From Phytomonas francai (taxonomy: Eukaryota > Euglenozoa > Kinetoplastea > Trypanosomatida > Trypanosomatidae): DNA of 54,961 nt. Under the pieces are notes generated by a model. It was given only the letters and a program-made list of their open reading frames with translations, had not been told where the DNA came from and ran no database searches. Below are positions 15,762 through 26,500 of this stretch, in pieces (position 1 is the first letter of the stretch; every line of letters begins with the position of its first letter). Made by a program: the position numbers and the translations under genes. The stretch is from the NCBI GenBank assembly GCA_001766655.1, contig MJCC01000007.1, forward strand, positions 489,169-544,129, given 5' to 3'.

Positions 15762-18743
15762 TTAGTCGCTAAAGTCCTCAATGACTTCGCCCTCTGGAAT
15801 CAATAGCATAGCCGCGCGATCAACGCCTGGCCCCTCAAAACCCTCAAAGCCTTCGTCTTCTAGCAATCCCTCATCAAAGGGCGGGTCCCCAGAAATTAAG
15901 TAAAATGACTCCTCACGGAGCCCAACGGAGGCTGGGAGTCCTCGCTTTAGCACGCGGTAGCACAACTCACTGCACGGTCGTTTTCTTGCGTGCGCCAATG
16001 GGTGCGTGGGGCCGCCCTGCCCGACCCCTTTAGTGTGGGAAGACGAATGGAGGCCTGCAGAATGCTCGGATGCTCCCGGGAGAGGCCTTTCCCGAGACAA
16101 GGACGAAAATAAAAAGACGGTTCGTCTTCGTCCCGGGGAGGTTACCGACCGCGGGGCGGACGACGAGGGCGGCGGCGGTGGCCGCAGGGGGGCATCCCGG
16201 GGCTGGCGGTCGAGGACGATGTACTGCGCGTAGGGCGCGTAGTCGAGGACGGCGACGGCGAGCGCGCCGCAGCGGTGCGCCCCCCCCGGCAGCGTCTCGC
16301 GCAGGATGTCGAGATCCTCGGCGGCCAGCGGCCGCTCGGCCTCGCCGGGCCGCGGCGGGCGCCCGANNNNNNNNNNNNNNNNNNNNNNNNNNNNNNCGAG
16401 GCGCGCGAGGAAGCCCCTCCGCGCGGCCGCGGGGTCTCGGAGGCGGGGGTAGGGCGCCGCGAGGAACGGCGGGGGGTGCTGCGCGACGAGCGCGCGCGGG
16501 ACGTGGACGTCGCGGTGCGCCGCGCGGTAGGCCCGGTCAAAGACGACGAGGCCCATCAGCGCGAGCGCGCGCGGGAGGGCGCCGTCGCCGGCCTCCGCCG
16601 TCCGCTCCCCCGCGCCCCGCCGGCCCCCCAGCTCGCGAAGGGCGCCGGAGGCCGAGAAGAAGTAAAGCGCCGCCTCCCCGCGCAGGGGCCCGTCCACGGC
16701 GCTCGCCGCCGCCGCCGTCGCCGCGTACGCCGCGAGCTGATCGGGCGCGAAGTAGTGCGGGAGGTTGTTCGTGAGGTAGCCGAGCAGCACCTTCGGCCGC
16801 ACGCTCAGCCCCGCGAGGACGTCCGACAGCGCGTACTTCTGCGTGAGCAGCCGCGCGGTCGCGTGGGAGAGGTTCAGGTACTCATCGCGCGAGGTCGCCT
16901 GGACCTGGCGTCGGTTCAGTAGGGCTGCAGGGGTCCTCGCGCGTGGGGGGGTCGGGTTCCGAGCGACATCGTGGGAAGACATCGAGCTCTCCGCGGTCTC
17001 CTCCATCACCGTCAGTAGGCTCAGCGGCGTCGGCTGATGCGGCGTCAGACGGCGCCCGATTGCCGCCGTTTCCTCTTCACAGCGCTGCCTTTGATTCTCC
17101 CGGTCTTCACTTTTTTCGTCGCCCCTTCTTCCTCTTCTGGGAATCCCCGCCGCCCCGCCGCCTCTCCCTTTTGCGATCTTGCTGTAAGGAGCCGGATGAA
17201 TGCTTTCCACTATGATGCTATCCGTACTACTGCCGCTGCTTATTGACTCCATCTCGTCAATATTCTCATCAACCGATCGCTCCTTCTCCCCTTCGCCTTC
17301 GACTACGGAAAGAGGATCCTTTTCGTGCACGTTGGCAAGGTTAGACGGTTTAGTCGGTCGATAACCGAGGGGGCACCACCGCTCAACGTCTAAAACTCGT
17401 GCGCAAAGTGCCTCATCCGAGATCTGCTCGTGAAGAAGAGCCGTCGAGGCCGCTTGCGTCCTGGGATGGTTTGGCGGAATAAGCATCAACCACTGCATCT
17501 GTAGTAGAGCTTGTCGGATATCCCCTTGGCTAGACTCCGCGATCGTTGTGATATCCTCCTCCGAGAGAAGTGTCGACGCCTGCTCGATCCTGTTCGCAAG
17601 GGTGCGCTTTCCCTTGCCTGATCGGCCACGTTTGAGAGGCAAAGAGCTTTTTTGAGAGGACACGGCGGGGCTGCCACTCTTAGCCTCCCCTAAAGGCGGG
17701 TCCTGCGCCCTTTCGCAGCCCCTACGCTTCTCCTCCGCAGCGAGGATCACCATTATACGTTTTTTTAAATTAATAGGCGTGATGGGAGTACAGTGGAATA
17801 ACTCGACAGCTGGGCTACTTAAGAACTTATTAGAAAATGCATCGTGCAAGCCTACCTTATCATTATGCGTGTCGTGCATCGTGTGGATGAAGAATATGAA
17901 ATGCTGACGAAGCCGATAGATCAGACTGGCCGTGTTCTCTGCTGAAGGTCCACCGTTTTCGGAAGCTTCGCTTTGCGCGGTCGCACAGAGCGCCTCATAC
18001 TGACGGAGGAATTCCAACGATTTTCGCTGCAAGAGACTATCCGCCGTCTCTCCATATAATTTCACGATATGTGCATAGACAATACGATCCTTTTGTGTAA
18101 TCTCAAGCTCTTCGTCCTTGCCGCGTTGCCCCAATTCCATTTCCAACCTTGAAGCTGACGAAGCGAATGGCTCGCAAGAGGGATCTCCCTCGCTTGGTGG
18201 TTTGTTTTTAGCATTGTGCGTGGTGCTGCTAACGAGGGGAACTTGATACGCATTGGAACCTCCCCAGGGTTGAAGAGACGCGGAATTCAGCTGTAGAAGA
18301 AGATTGTGCAGCCATTGGTAGTATCCTATAGAACTCACCTCACAGGTGTGGAGCTCCTCGATAATGAGTCTAGAAGGGGGTGCTGTGGAACCCTCCAGAT
18401 TCGCTTCTGTTTTGCCGCCGTCTGGAAAGCGATTTGAGGGAACGGCTGAGTTTGAGCGAGAAGGTGAGCTCTGCCAGACATCCTCGACGATTTTGGATGG
18501 TATACAGGTAGCTTTCCGAGGTGGGATCAAAGGAGGTGAGGATCCACTATTGTCAAATAATGAGCGCAAAAGCACCTTCAATGAGGTCAACTTTGCACAT
18601 CCAGTAGGGCCGTGTAGCAGCACCAGCCTCGGCGAGCATGCGCCGCTGTGGATGCTGTCGATTAAGGTTTGTAAGGCCACCAGCTTTTGACGACTCCAGA
18701 CCAAATCGGATTCTTCATGAGGCGAATACAACTCGTTTAGCAT
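15762..18743 (-). CDS. RAD17-like checkpoint clamp loader, contains assembly gap
   Basis: RAD17, with RFC2-5, loads the 9-1-1 clamp at damaged DNA. The 993-residue frame starts at ATG 18741-18743, two bases after a strong splice acceptor. It has a P-loop-like HGPTGCAKLTSLKVLLR (residues 44-60), a Walker B-like RLIIEELHT, a sensor region (FIFFIHTMHDTHNDK), FSNKFLSSPAVELFHCTPITPINLKKRI, and LSEEDITTIAESSQGDIRQALLQMQWLML, which matches the lid and sensor 2 of Rad17/RFC AAA+ proteins. The later KVLLGYLTNNLPHYF resembles the Rad17 collar segment. The Walker A deviates: the G before lysine is A, and the T after it is L. The 30 N at 16367-16396 keep the frame. Long polar insertions and a GC-rich C-terminal half make it longer than typical RAD17. 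Confidence 0.72.
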   Translation of the reverse strand: MLNELYSPHEESDLVWSRQKLVALQTLIDSIHSGACSPRLVLLHGPTGCAKLTSLKVLLRSLFDNSGSSPPLIPPRKATCIPSKIVEDVWQSSPSRSNSAVPSNRFPDGGKTEANLEGSTAPPSRLIIEELHTCEVSSIGYYQWLHNLLLQLNSASLQPWGGSNAYQVPLVSSTTHNAKNKPPSEGDPSCEPFASSASRLEMELGQRGKDEELEITQKDRIVYAHIVKLYGETADSLLQRKSLEFLRQYEALCATAQSEASENGGPSAENTASLIYRLRQHFIFFIHTMHDTHNDKVGLHDAFSNKFLSSPAVELFHCTPITPINLKKRIMVILAAEEKRRGCERAQDPPLGEAKSGSPAVSSQKSSLPLKRGRSGKGKRTLANRIEQASTLLSEEDITTIAESSQGDIRQALLQMQWLMLIPPNHPRTQAASTALLHEQISDEALCARVLDVERWCPLGYRPTKPSNLANVHEKDPLSVVEGEGEKERSVDENIDEMESISSGSSTDSIIVESIHPAPYSKIAKGRGGGAAGIPRRGRRGDEKSEDRENQRQRCEEETAAIGRRLTPHQPTPLSLLTVMEETAESSMSSHDVARNPTPPRARTPAALLNRRQVQATSRDEYLNLSHATARLLTQKYALSDVLAGLSVRPKVLLGYLTNNLPHYFAPDQLAAYAATAAAASAVDGPLRGEAALYFFSASGALRELGGRRGAGERTAEAGDGALPRALALMGLVVFDRAYRAAHRDVHVPRALVAQHPPPFLAAPYPRLRDPAAARRGFLARLXXXXXXXXXXXGRPPRPGEAERPLAAEDLDILRETLPGGAHRCGALAVAVLDYAPYAQYIVLDRQPRDAPLRPPPPPSSSAPRSVTSPGRRRTVFLFSSLSRERPLPGASEHSAGLHSSSHTKGVGQGGPTHPLAHARKRPCSELCYRVLKRGLPASVGLREESFYLISGDPPFDEGLLEDEGFEGFEGPGVDRAAMLLIPEGEVIEDFSD
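16367..16396. other. Assembly gap of 30 N
   Basis: Thirty N interrupt the GC-rich 3' half of the RAD17-like gene. The frame is open on both sides in the same phase, so the gap estimate is compatible with an intact gene, but the residues are unknown. Confidence 0.95.
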
Positions 18744-19131
18744 CCCTAGAAAAGTAAAAAAAGAAAGAAGGGAAAAGGGAGATGAAGAAAATCGGTAAGT
18801 GTTCCTTAAAAACGAAAAGGAGCCCAGTGTGGAAGAGATAAAGTTCTATCAGCACGTATTAAACAAGATTACTTATTCGTCCATTACTAGTCCTACAATT
18901 TTAGAACTATGAGGGGGGAGGGGGGGAAGAGAGAGAGAGGAGATCCCACTAGAAGTGGGGATGAAAACAAGGGAACGCATCTCGGAAATAAGGAACGGGA
19001 TTCGATGCATTCAAAGACCCCTCCCTCCCCCCCATCACCCTCCCCCCCAAACGAATTGCGAACAAACAGAATTCTGTGTCTATCTCTCTCACGTTGACGG
19101 TGTATTAATTTTAGCATAACGCGCTACTAGC
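18744..19131. other. Spacer rich in purine and pyrimidine runs
   Basis: No gene is seen beyond the splice signal at its upper-coordinate side of the RAD17 start. Positions 18910-18943 are a G/GA-rich block and 19019-19048 a C-rich block. These purine and pyrimidine runs could be UTR splice or structure elements. Confidence 0.5.
18746..18782 (-). promoter_or_regulatory. Predicted trans-splice acceptor of RAD17-like gene
   Basis: On the minus strand, a pyrimidine tract of about 35 bases (ccttctttctttttttactt and so on) ends in ctAG two bases before ATG 18743. It is the clearest acceptor in the window and leaves an extremely short leader. Confidence 0.7.
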
Positions 19132-20535
19132 CTAAGAGAAACTTGATAGCACAAAAGGATCCTCGCATACAAACTCATGCCATTCCTCTATCGAGGGGGT
19201 GCTTGGGAAAGGCTCTTGAATCCCCAAGGTCTCCCGTCTGCGCTTTTTTTTCCGCAGGACGCGCAGCCTCTCGTCCTGCGCGTCATCCAAAGACGCCGGA
19301 ATGCAAAGCCGCCAGGCGTGAAGGAACATCCGCGGCCACCCCCGCACCTCCTCCTCCGCAAATGACGACGACGAAAGAGCAGGTGATTCTAAGAAAGGAG
19401 AAGGGGCGTCGGCGTAAAGTTCATCGCCAAGGATGGGGAATCCGAGGGCATGACAGTGCACGCGGAGCTGATGGCGGCGCCCGGTCTGAGGGCAGAGCAG
19501 GACCTTCGAAACGGCCAAAGGCCTTCCCTGCGTGGGGTGTGTGAGAACCGCGTGCTCCAGGACGTACATCCACGTCGTGCTCTCGCGGCCGCCCTCGCCA
19601 AAGGCCGCCATGCGCGGCGAGGCCCCCTCGGAAGGCGGGGCCCGCTCAACCCCAACCGGAAGGTTCACCTCCAACACGCAGCCGCCGCCCCCCTCGTCGT
19701 CGTCGTCGTCGTCCCTGCCCTTCGGCCCACCACGGGAAGGGTCGAGGGAATTCGTTTTCGCCAACATCACGGCCAACCGCGAGCGCATCGCCGCGTTCGA
19801 CGCCCGCGCGGACTCGGAGCTGGGGTACGAAAACACGCGCGGCCCCCCCTCCTCTCCCGGCGGGGGGGGGAAGGGGTAGAGATACTTCGATAAGGCCCCC
19901 CCGCCAACCAAACGCACCCCGGCCGACGACGACGACGACGAGGCCCCTCGCGCGGCCGCGGCGATGGCCCGATTCCGCCGCCCCACCCACGCCCCCCCTT
20001 CCCCCTCCTCCCCCTCGTGAAAGCGGGGGAAGTGGCCGCGGAGGAGGGCCACGTAGGCCTTCCGCGTCGTTCGCATTTCGAAGCAGTGCGCGAGGCGGGC
20101 GGCCGCGTCCTTCGTGAAAGCCACGCAGAGCACCCCGCTCGTCGCCCGGTCGAGTTGGTGCACGAATTTGACCTGCCCCCGCCGAAGGCCCCGCCGCGCG
20201 AGAGCGGCCTGCGCGGCGTCGTAGAGCCCGGCCGCACGCAGGTACGCGAGGGCCCAGCCCTCCACCGTCGTCGGGCCCTCCCCTTTTTCTTCTTCTTCTT
20301 CTTCTTCTTCTTCGCCGCTTCCTTTCCCGTCTTTTTTATTTTCGCAGGGCCGGGATTCTAAAAAAGACGGGAAAGGAAGCGGCGAAGAAGAAGAAGAAGA
20401 AGGGGGGGGGGGGCCGCCGTCCATGGCCACCCCCGCCGGTTTGCTCACGACGACGAGCTGCGGGCTGCGGTAGAGGACGGTGAAGGCCGGCGGCGGACAC
20501 GCGCGCCGCCCTCCGCCCTCGGGAAAGGACTCCAT
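19132..20535 (-). CDS. RluA-family RNA pseudouridine synthase
   Basis: The 467-residue protein isomerises uridine in RNA. The conserved start is [17 protein letters not shown] (20-36). The catalytic motif is [11 protein letters not shown] (126-136) with aspartate 129. [11 protein letters not shown] follows, and the late motif is [29 protein letters not shown], where RluA enzymes have L-x-T-G-R-x-H-Q-I-R. The TTG-initiated frame reaches 20631, but the first ATG is 20533-20535 and a strong pyrimidine tract with AG lies between, so the ATG is chosen. Residues 45-87 are low complexity (serine run, then glutamate run), encoded by the two arms of a perfect inverted repeat. Another long polar insertion separates the two catalytic motifs. 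The target (rRNA, tRNA or mRNA) cannot be read from the sequence. Confidence 0.88.
   Translation of the reverse strand: MESFPEGGGRRACPPPAFTVLYRSPQLVVVSKPAGVAMDGGPPPPSSSSSSPLPFPSFLESRPCENKKDGKGSGEEEEEEEEEKGEGPTTVEGWALAYLRAAGLYDAAQAALARRGLRRGQVKFVHQLDRATSGVLCVAFTKDAAARLAHCFEMRTTRKAYVALLRGHFPRFHEGEEGEGGAWVGRRNRAIAAAARGASSSSSSAGVRLVGGGALSKYLYPFPPPPGEEGGPRVFSYPSSESARASNAAMRSRLAVMLAKTNSLDPSRGGPKGRDDDDDDEGGGGCVLEVNLPVGVERAPPSEGASPRMAAFGEGGRESTTWMYVLEHAVLTHPTQGRPLAVSKVLLCPQTGRRHQLRVHCHALGFPILGDELYADAPSPFLESPALSSSSFAEEEVRGWPRMFLHAWRLCIPASLDDAQDERLRVLRKKKRRRETLGIQEPFPSTPSIEEWHEFVCEDPFVLSSFS
20295..20402. repeat. Perfect 44-bp inverted repeat with 20-base loop, inside CDS
   Basis: Positions 20295-20338 are the exact reverse complement of 20359-20402, separated by 20 bases (20339-20358). 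On the minus strand the arms encode a serine/proline/phenylalanine stretch (residues 45-59) and a lysine/glycine/glutamate stretch (66-80). The transcript would fold into a 44-bp hairpin in the coding region. The arms contain both a GAA/TTC repeat and unique sequence (gccgcttcctttcccgtc). Confidence 0.95.
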
Positions 20536-21182
20536 GGAGGCGGCGGACCTGTCCAATAGCGCTGAAAGAACTAAAGAAAAGAGAGAGGAAAGGAATTGAT
20601 AGGAGCATTTTAAGGGAAAACAGAGCAACAACGCGCAGAGACGGAAATCGCGGGTGCGTTTAAGTGCAGCATAAGACGCATTTACTCAGGAGATCCTCGC
20701 TCCATACGGAAAAGTATTCATTTCCCTTGAATCAATAAAGTAATAATTGGTATAAAAAGACAGTATATAAGTACCCGGATTAAGCTATTTTATTCCACGG
20801 AACTAAACATTGAATCGCTCATAAAACAAGATCAAAAAAGCAAAAAAAAAAAAACGATACAGTCGTACTGGGGGAAGCATCCTCAGTACATCTGCACAGA
20901 ATCGTGTGAAATAATCCACTAAATAGAAAATATACATACGTTTTTATTACATACTATTATAAAAATATCAGCAATAGACAAAGGTAACAAGGAATAAAAA
21001 GGTGTATAGGATAAAAAGCGTAGCGTTACCCATGTAAATTTTCTACACTTCTTAAGCAAAATAAATTTTATTCATTGAAAAGTAAAAAAACCGTTAAACG
21101 ATCTTTCACCCAATAATAAGTTTTACTTGATCCATAAAAGCATTGTCTTCACAGATCCCTTTTATGAAAAGAAAGCTTTATA
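20536..21182. other. AT-rich spacer
   Basis: Apart from the acceptor tract of the RluA-like gene no feature is seen. Positions 20700-21180 are strongly AT-rich with several A-runs, such as 20843-20853. Confidence 0.5.
20562..20597 (-). promoter_or_regulatory. Predicted trans-splice acceptor of RluA-like gene
   Basis: On the minus strand a tract ttcctttcctctctcttttc is followed by two AG dinucleotides (20572-20571 and 20563-20562), about 30 bases before ATG 20535. Confidence 0.65.
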
Positions 21183-22244
21183 CTAATTTCGCGTATACCG
21201 CTTAAAAATTCTTAGTTGAGTTTCTCGATGCCAAGGTCGCCAGACGCTCAATTTTTTAGATTTGCCTTTATATCTTCGCTTTCCTGCGAGTTTGTGGGGT
21301 TTATTTTCCTTAATTTTCAGTACATTCATGAGATATCGGAAATTCCGCCCAGAAGGCTCGCTCCGATCGATATTGTCGAGCAACTTGTTCAATATATTTG
21401 CAAGACGACGCCCGGCCAGCGTTAGACGGGCCTCTGCCACCTCCCGGCATCTCTTTAAATACGCATCGGACACCTCTTCTCCTTCCGAAATCCCCACATA
21501 CGTCGTATTCACCCCAAATGCATGGCTTTCGTAGGCGAAAACTTTGATTCTATCTTCTTTCAGTAGCGCTGAATCGAATTTATAGGTATCCTCCAAGTAA
21601 TCAGCAAAGGTCTTTAGACTGGTGTAGTGCTCGCTTGAGAGAGGGCGATTATAGGGTATGTCGTGCGGAATACAAATATCGTCCCATAATGTGTGAAGAT
21701 TCAGCCTCCTGCCATCTGAAAAGATAAAAAAAGTGTTCCCGCCGGCATCGCCGTCGGGGTGGTTCTTCGTGTAGCGCGTGGTAGCATGCAGAGGCTGATG
21801 AGCATCCCCGATAAAGTGCACGATATTCACCAAGGCAAAATTATACACATAGGCAGGACTCTTCTTCGCGCGGAGGGCGGCTATCATGGATTCGGTCGCC
21901 GAGATCACATTCACCCCCTTTACATTGCATTCATTGACGGGGACGTTATCGGGGGAATAGGGCAGATCGATGTAATGCCAAGACTTCATCGCGAACATAT
22001 GCCACGATTTAAGGTCATCCGGCCAGCAGGAGGCCTGAACAAAATCAACAGCCTCGGGAAAAGGTCCGTTTTCGGAGAAGGCGGACGTGCTTTCCTCCAC
22101 TTTTTGTCGATTCTCCTGAGTGAGGTGGCGTCGTGCGATCTCAGCAACCAACATATGGCCCCTACAATTCCAACCCAAGCTCTCCTTGATGAGCAGCGTG
22201 AGAAGCAGAAGCACACATATAAAATAACCCTTAATGCACCGCAT
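21183..22244 (-). CDS. Secreted P1/S1-type zinc nuclease (class I nuclease)
   Basis: This 353-residue protein belongs to the trinuclear zinc nuclease family, which cleaves single-stranded nucleic acid and removes 3'-phosphates. In kinetoplastids the family supplies nucleosides for purine salvage. A signal peptide (about residues 1-24, LLLLTLLIKESLG) ends just before tryptophan 25, which as mature residue 1 would bind zinc through its amino terminus. The other ligands are visible in order: H30, an aspartate in CWPDD (75 or 76), H90 (WHYIDLPYS), H143 and D147 (VHFIGDAHQPLH), H153, H184 and D188 (NLHTLWDD). DGDAGGN (164-170) is also typical. The basic tail has no membrane segment, so the protein is probably secreted or lumenal rather than anchored. 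The start is ATG 22242-22244; the stop is TAG. Confidence 0.93.
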   Translation of the reverse strand: MRCIKGYFICVLLLLTLLIKESLGWNCRGHMLVAEIARRHLTQENRQKVEESTSAFSENGPFPEAVDFVQASCWPDDLKSWHMFAMKSWHYIDLPYSPDNVPVNECNVKGVNVISATESMIAALRAKKSPAYVYNFALVNIVHFIGDAHQPLHATTRYTKNHPDGDAGGNTFFIFSDGRRLNLHTLWDDICIPHDIPYNRPLSSEHYTSLKTFADYLEDTYKFDSALLKEDRIKVFAYESHAFGVNTTYVGISEGEEVSDAYLKRCREVAEARLTLAGRRLANILNKLLDNIDRSEPSGRNFRYLMNVLKIKENKPHKLAGKRRYKGKSKKLSVWRPWHRETQLRIFKRYTRN

Positions 22245-23571
22245 CTCGTTTGAAAAGTCTTCTCACCTTCCTTCACCCTTCACGCGCACAAAGACACAAA
22301 ACACAGATATCTAGTAGAAAATGTAGAGGTTCACTTCTAAATATGCGCTATATTATAAATGAACTGAAAATAAAAGGGAAGAAAATTGCAATAGCGCTAC
22401 TGTAATTAGTATGGAAGCGAAGCTTCAAGCATTATCGAATGGAAGTGCTGACGGAAAAATATCATGGAATAATATTTGGGATCACTATAGTTAGCTAATT
22501 CTATTCTGTAAAAAGCATCAACACACCTTTTCCCATTTTTACTATTCAAATATATTTGTTTGTTTGAGTGCAAAAAAAAAGAGAAACAATATTCCGAATG
22601 CTCAAATGGAATCGTTCGAATGGTAGTACTACGTTAATCAATGACTGAAAACATCAGGAAACGATTTCTCAACACATAATAAATTGGTTTAATCTTTTTC
22701 CCGAATAGAAGCCAGACAAAGGCTTACAACAGATGACGCTATTCATCAAAATGAACACACTTCAGGATTAGATTCAAATAAAGCTAGAAAAAAGACAGAT
22801 GGGAGGTGGTTAAGGAACAACTAAGAAGAAGATGAACAATAGACATCGATATACAGGTAGAAGTTCCGTAAAAAATAGAAAACTTAAATTGAGTACAGGA
22901 GAGGAAACTGTGATGTCTACGTTGTCTTTTTTAATTGAATAGCACTGAATACACACACTTCCTTTGACTTGATATTTTACAAAGGGATAAAATTTTTTAA
23001 AGATTAAGAATCCATATTAAACTTTGAGATGGAAAACGTTGCATTTTACAAATCATGATTGAAATATTAAATGAGAGCATTTCCATTACTGCACATCTAA
23101 TAAAGTATTTGAAGATTTCGAAGAAAAATCCTCGCTTACATGTCTGTGAAGCCTTGAGTCCCTTTTCCATACTAAGAAAACTTGCACTAAATTGCTTGAG
23201 GTTTGCTCCCGGTGTTTGTTTAACAACATAACAAAAGGAGAACATCTCAGTAAGCACCTATTTAATCACCGTGTCCTTGAATTCACATGGTCGACCTTTA
23301 AAACAAAAGGGAAAATATTTACTTTGGTCTAATCAATTTATATACATTTGTCGATACTATGATCGACATTTTTTTATGGTATATAGGCAAATATTCAGTA
23401 TCAATAATAATATTGCATAATTCCATCCAAAGGACCCTCACTTGTGTTTGCACTGCAACTTGGGAAACCCGCGTAAACGAAAATAATACCAAAATAAATG
23501 TCTCTTCTTTTAACAAAATACAAACAGTAAAAATGATAATGAAAAAAAAAATAGCAATACTTTTTCCCGTT
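22245..23571. other. Long AT-rich spacer, no gene seen
   Basis: About 1.3 kb of AT-rich sequence. The few short open frames (for example near 22997-23257) have low-complexity, AT-driven composition and no recognisable motif. No tRNA or repeat is apparent. Confidence 0.5.
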
Positions 23572-26500
23572 TTATGTACGCCTGGTAACACCAAATGAGG
23601 TAACTGGAACAAAGTTGTTATCGTACACCAAATTCATCTGCTGAAAAAGCATCCAGATATGTGAAATCCTAAAAATGTCGAGCGAAAGCTCTGGGCAAAG
23701 AAACCTCAACTCGCCTTTCGTCATGTACAACGCTCCTTTTGAGTTCAGCATAGGGGGATGAATGCCTTTCAAAATCTTATACGCCTTCGTTGCGTTGTTC
23801 TCGCACTTCTCCAAGGCCTCTTTCGTATACTCTATGCGCTTCAGCAGCTTCGCCTTTAATGTCAAGAAGTCAGCAGGGAAGATAAAGTGCGTCTCACAAA
23901 GGTTAGATTCGAAATAGGAAAGCTTTTCAAATCCTTCTTCCTTCGTGATATTAAGCTTCGAGCCCCAGAAGGGATCCACACCAACAAGGTGCGAGAGCCC
24001 GACCACCCAGGCTTCGTAATCCGGAAGGTTGCCCGCCACGATATCCACCGTCCGCACGCCACCCCTCAACTCAAGTGAAAAGCTGAAGAAAAACGTCGGA
24101 TCGGAGGGTTTCATAGGATGTCGTTGGAAAACTTTGCTAAAAAAACCAAGCTGGATGGAGGAAACCTCGCTCAACATGATTGACGACGGGGTACTTTGGA
24201 AGTTCGCTTGAGGCTCTGTCCAGAGCAGCACATTCCTTTTTTCCTTGTGGGCAACCCAGAAAAGGCGGCGGTGTGGCTTTCCACTGCGGCCGTGCTTTAA
24301 CATCACCGTCCCGCTCCGCAGAAAAAGAAGTAAATTTTGGACCAAAGCGGAGGAATCGTAAATCCTCATAACGTAATACCGATCCTTCTCATTTTTACCC
24401 TTTTTATGAGTAGAGGAGCGAATTGGTTTCTGGTCCGTGTCCTTTGTGTTCGGCTCAGTGTCATCGCCCTCAGCTGCGCTGTCGTTATCGACTTTTAATA
24501 AGGTGTTCAATTTCTTTCGTGATGACCGACTCTCCTTTCCATTCGCCCCCCCCTCACCGACGCCTGCCGTATCGTGGGCGTCGTTGGTCTGCTCGTGGTC
24601 AAAGAAGCCGTTGGAGCGCTTGGAGTAATCATTGCTCTCCGTATCCTCGCCGGAGGAGTTCGAACGCGGCAAAGAAGTTTCGTTATCTCGGCCGGGATAC
24701 CCCTTTTCCAAGGAACGGTGGGCCCCATCGCCGTCGTCGTGACCGTTTTCGCTCGCCTTGTCCTTTTCCCCGTCGTCCGTGGTGAGGCTGTGCGACGCCT
24801 CGCAAGTGAGGTTTCCCGACATCCCCGCATTACACCCTATCGAAGCAATGTCGACGAGCCCGCCAATAGCGTCCGTGGGTTGGCCCGGCAAGGTCTCGAC
24901 GGTCGGCGTTAAGCAAAGCGGCGGGAAAAGCTCCGCGGGGCCGCGCAGTCGGGCACTACGTCCGTCGATATCCATCCAACGCCAGCCTAACTTCACACTC
25001 GTCCTTTCGTGCGGCCCCGCCTGCGCGATCTCCACCGCGCGATCCACAACAAATTCAAGGAGGTCGTACAGGAGCGTCCCTTCCATGAAGAGGGTCGAGC
25101 TCTGCAGCTTCATCGCCCGGACCGCGCGCCGCTCGCGGTAGGTTGCGAGGAGCCGCTGGACATAAAGCTCACGAAGGGTGCTCATTTCCACGCTGCGTTG
25201 GTAATAGGCGGAAAGCAAACGATGCACGGCCTCCCTGCCAAACGAATTAACTAGGCTTGAGGAAGGCGTCGTTAGCGAGGTGACCTCCCCCTCCACTTCC
25301 TTGGCGAGCTCCATATCGGTGTCGAAGATGGTCGCCGTGAGGGCATTTTCCCGCCCCCGCTCCTCCTCCACGCGCGCGCGGAGCTCGCCGAGGTAGTTCT
25401 CCAACTTCAACCGAGCCTTCTTCGCGCGCTTGGCCTCGTGGATAAAGCTTCCCTCGGCCCCCTGGTGCTCCTCGGCGAGGTGCTTGAGGGCCCGCTTCGC
25501 CTTCTTCGCCGCATGCGCGAGCTGCCCGTACTCCTCGATGCGCGCGTTGATGGCCAGGATGGACTGCTGGACCTTGAGCTCGCAGTCGGCCGCGGCCTGG
25601 GCGCGCGCGGCCTCGATGCGCGCGCGCTCCTTCTGCGCGTGGAGGTTCGCGGCGCCGGCGCGCAGGTCCTGCACGGCGCTCGCGCGCTCCTTCTCGAGGG
25701 TGCCGCCCTTCGCCGCGGCGAGCCCGCGGAGGTTGAGGGGCTTGAAATAGCAGCTCACGGCCAAAATGCGCATCTCGGCGGCCGCCGCCTCGTGCGCGCG
25801 GAGGGCGCCGCGAAAGCGGGCCTCGGCGTCGGGGTCGCCGCGGGGGCAGGCCGCCGCCACCGCGCGCAGCCCCTTCACGCGATCGCAAAACCGCACCGTC
25901 CCGAGCGTCTCGCCGGCGCTGCTCGCGGCCGGCGAGGCCTGCCCGACGAGGAGCATCCGCGCGCTCGCGTCCGTGAAGGCGGCCTTCAGCAGTTTCGTCA
26001 GCTTCGACTCGCGGAAGGGCACGTGTGGGGCCCCGCGATGGAGCGCGTGCACGACCTTCCCGAGCGCCGCGAGCGAGGTGTTGATCGACTGCGCCTCCGC
26101 GAGCGCGCGGCCGCTCGCGCCGGACCGCTTCACCCGTTCGCTCCCCGCGAGGTCGACGAGCGCCAGCCGCGAGCACGCGAGCCCCGGGACGGCCGGCCCG
26201 CCCTCGCCGAGAAGGTCGCTCAGCGCTGGCAGCCCCCCCTCTCCCTCCCCCTCCCCCTCGCCCTCGCCCTCGCCCTCGCCCCCCGACGCCGGGGCCTGCA
26301 GGAGGTAAATGAAAAAAAGCGCGTGGCTCCGCGAGCTCGTCGCGTTCATCCGCGTCGAGGTCACCGCGCGAAAGGCGTTCGCGAGCTCGAAGTACCGCAC
26401 GACCTCGGCGAGGTCGTGCACCTCGACGGTGGTCAGGCCCACAGGGTAGATGTCCTCAGGGGTCTCCCGAAGACTGAGCTTCTTCCGGTCCGCCAGGAGG

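Noticed and set aside
20536..20631. 32-residue hydrophobic N-terminal extension of the RluA-like protein
   Set aside because: It begins at a TTG and is encoded by the splice-acceptor pyrimidine tract, which mimics a signal peptide when translated.
22997..23612. Two minus-strand frames of 86 and 97 codons in the AT-rich spacer
   Set aside because: They have AT-driven composition, no motif and no clear acceptor, and the second overlaps the kinesin 3' end.
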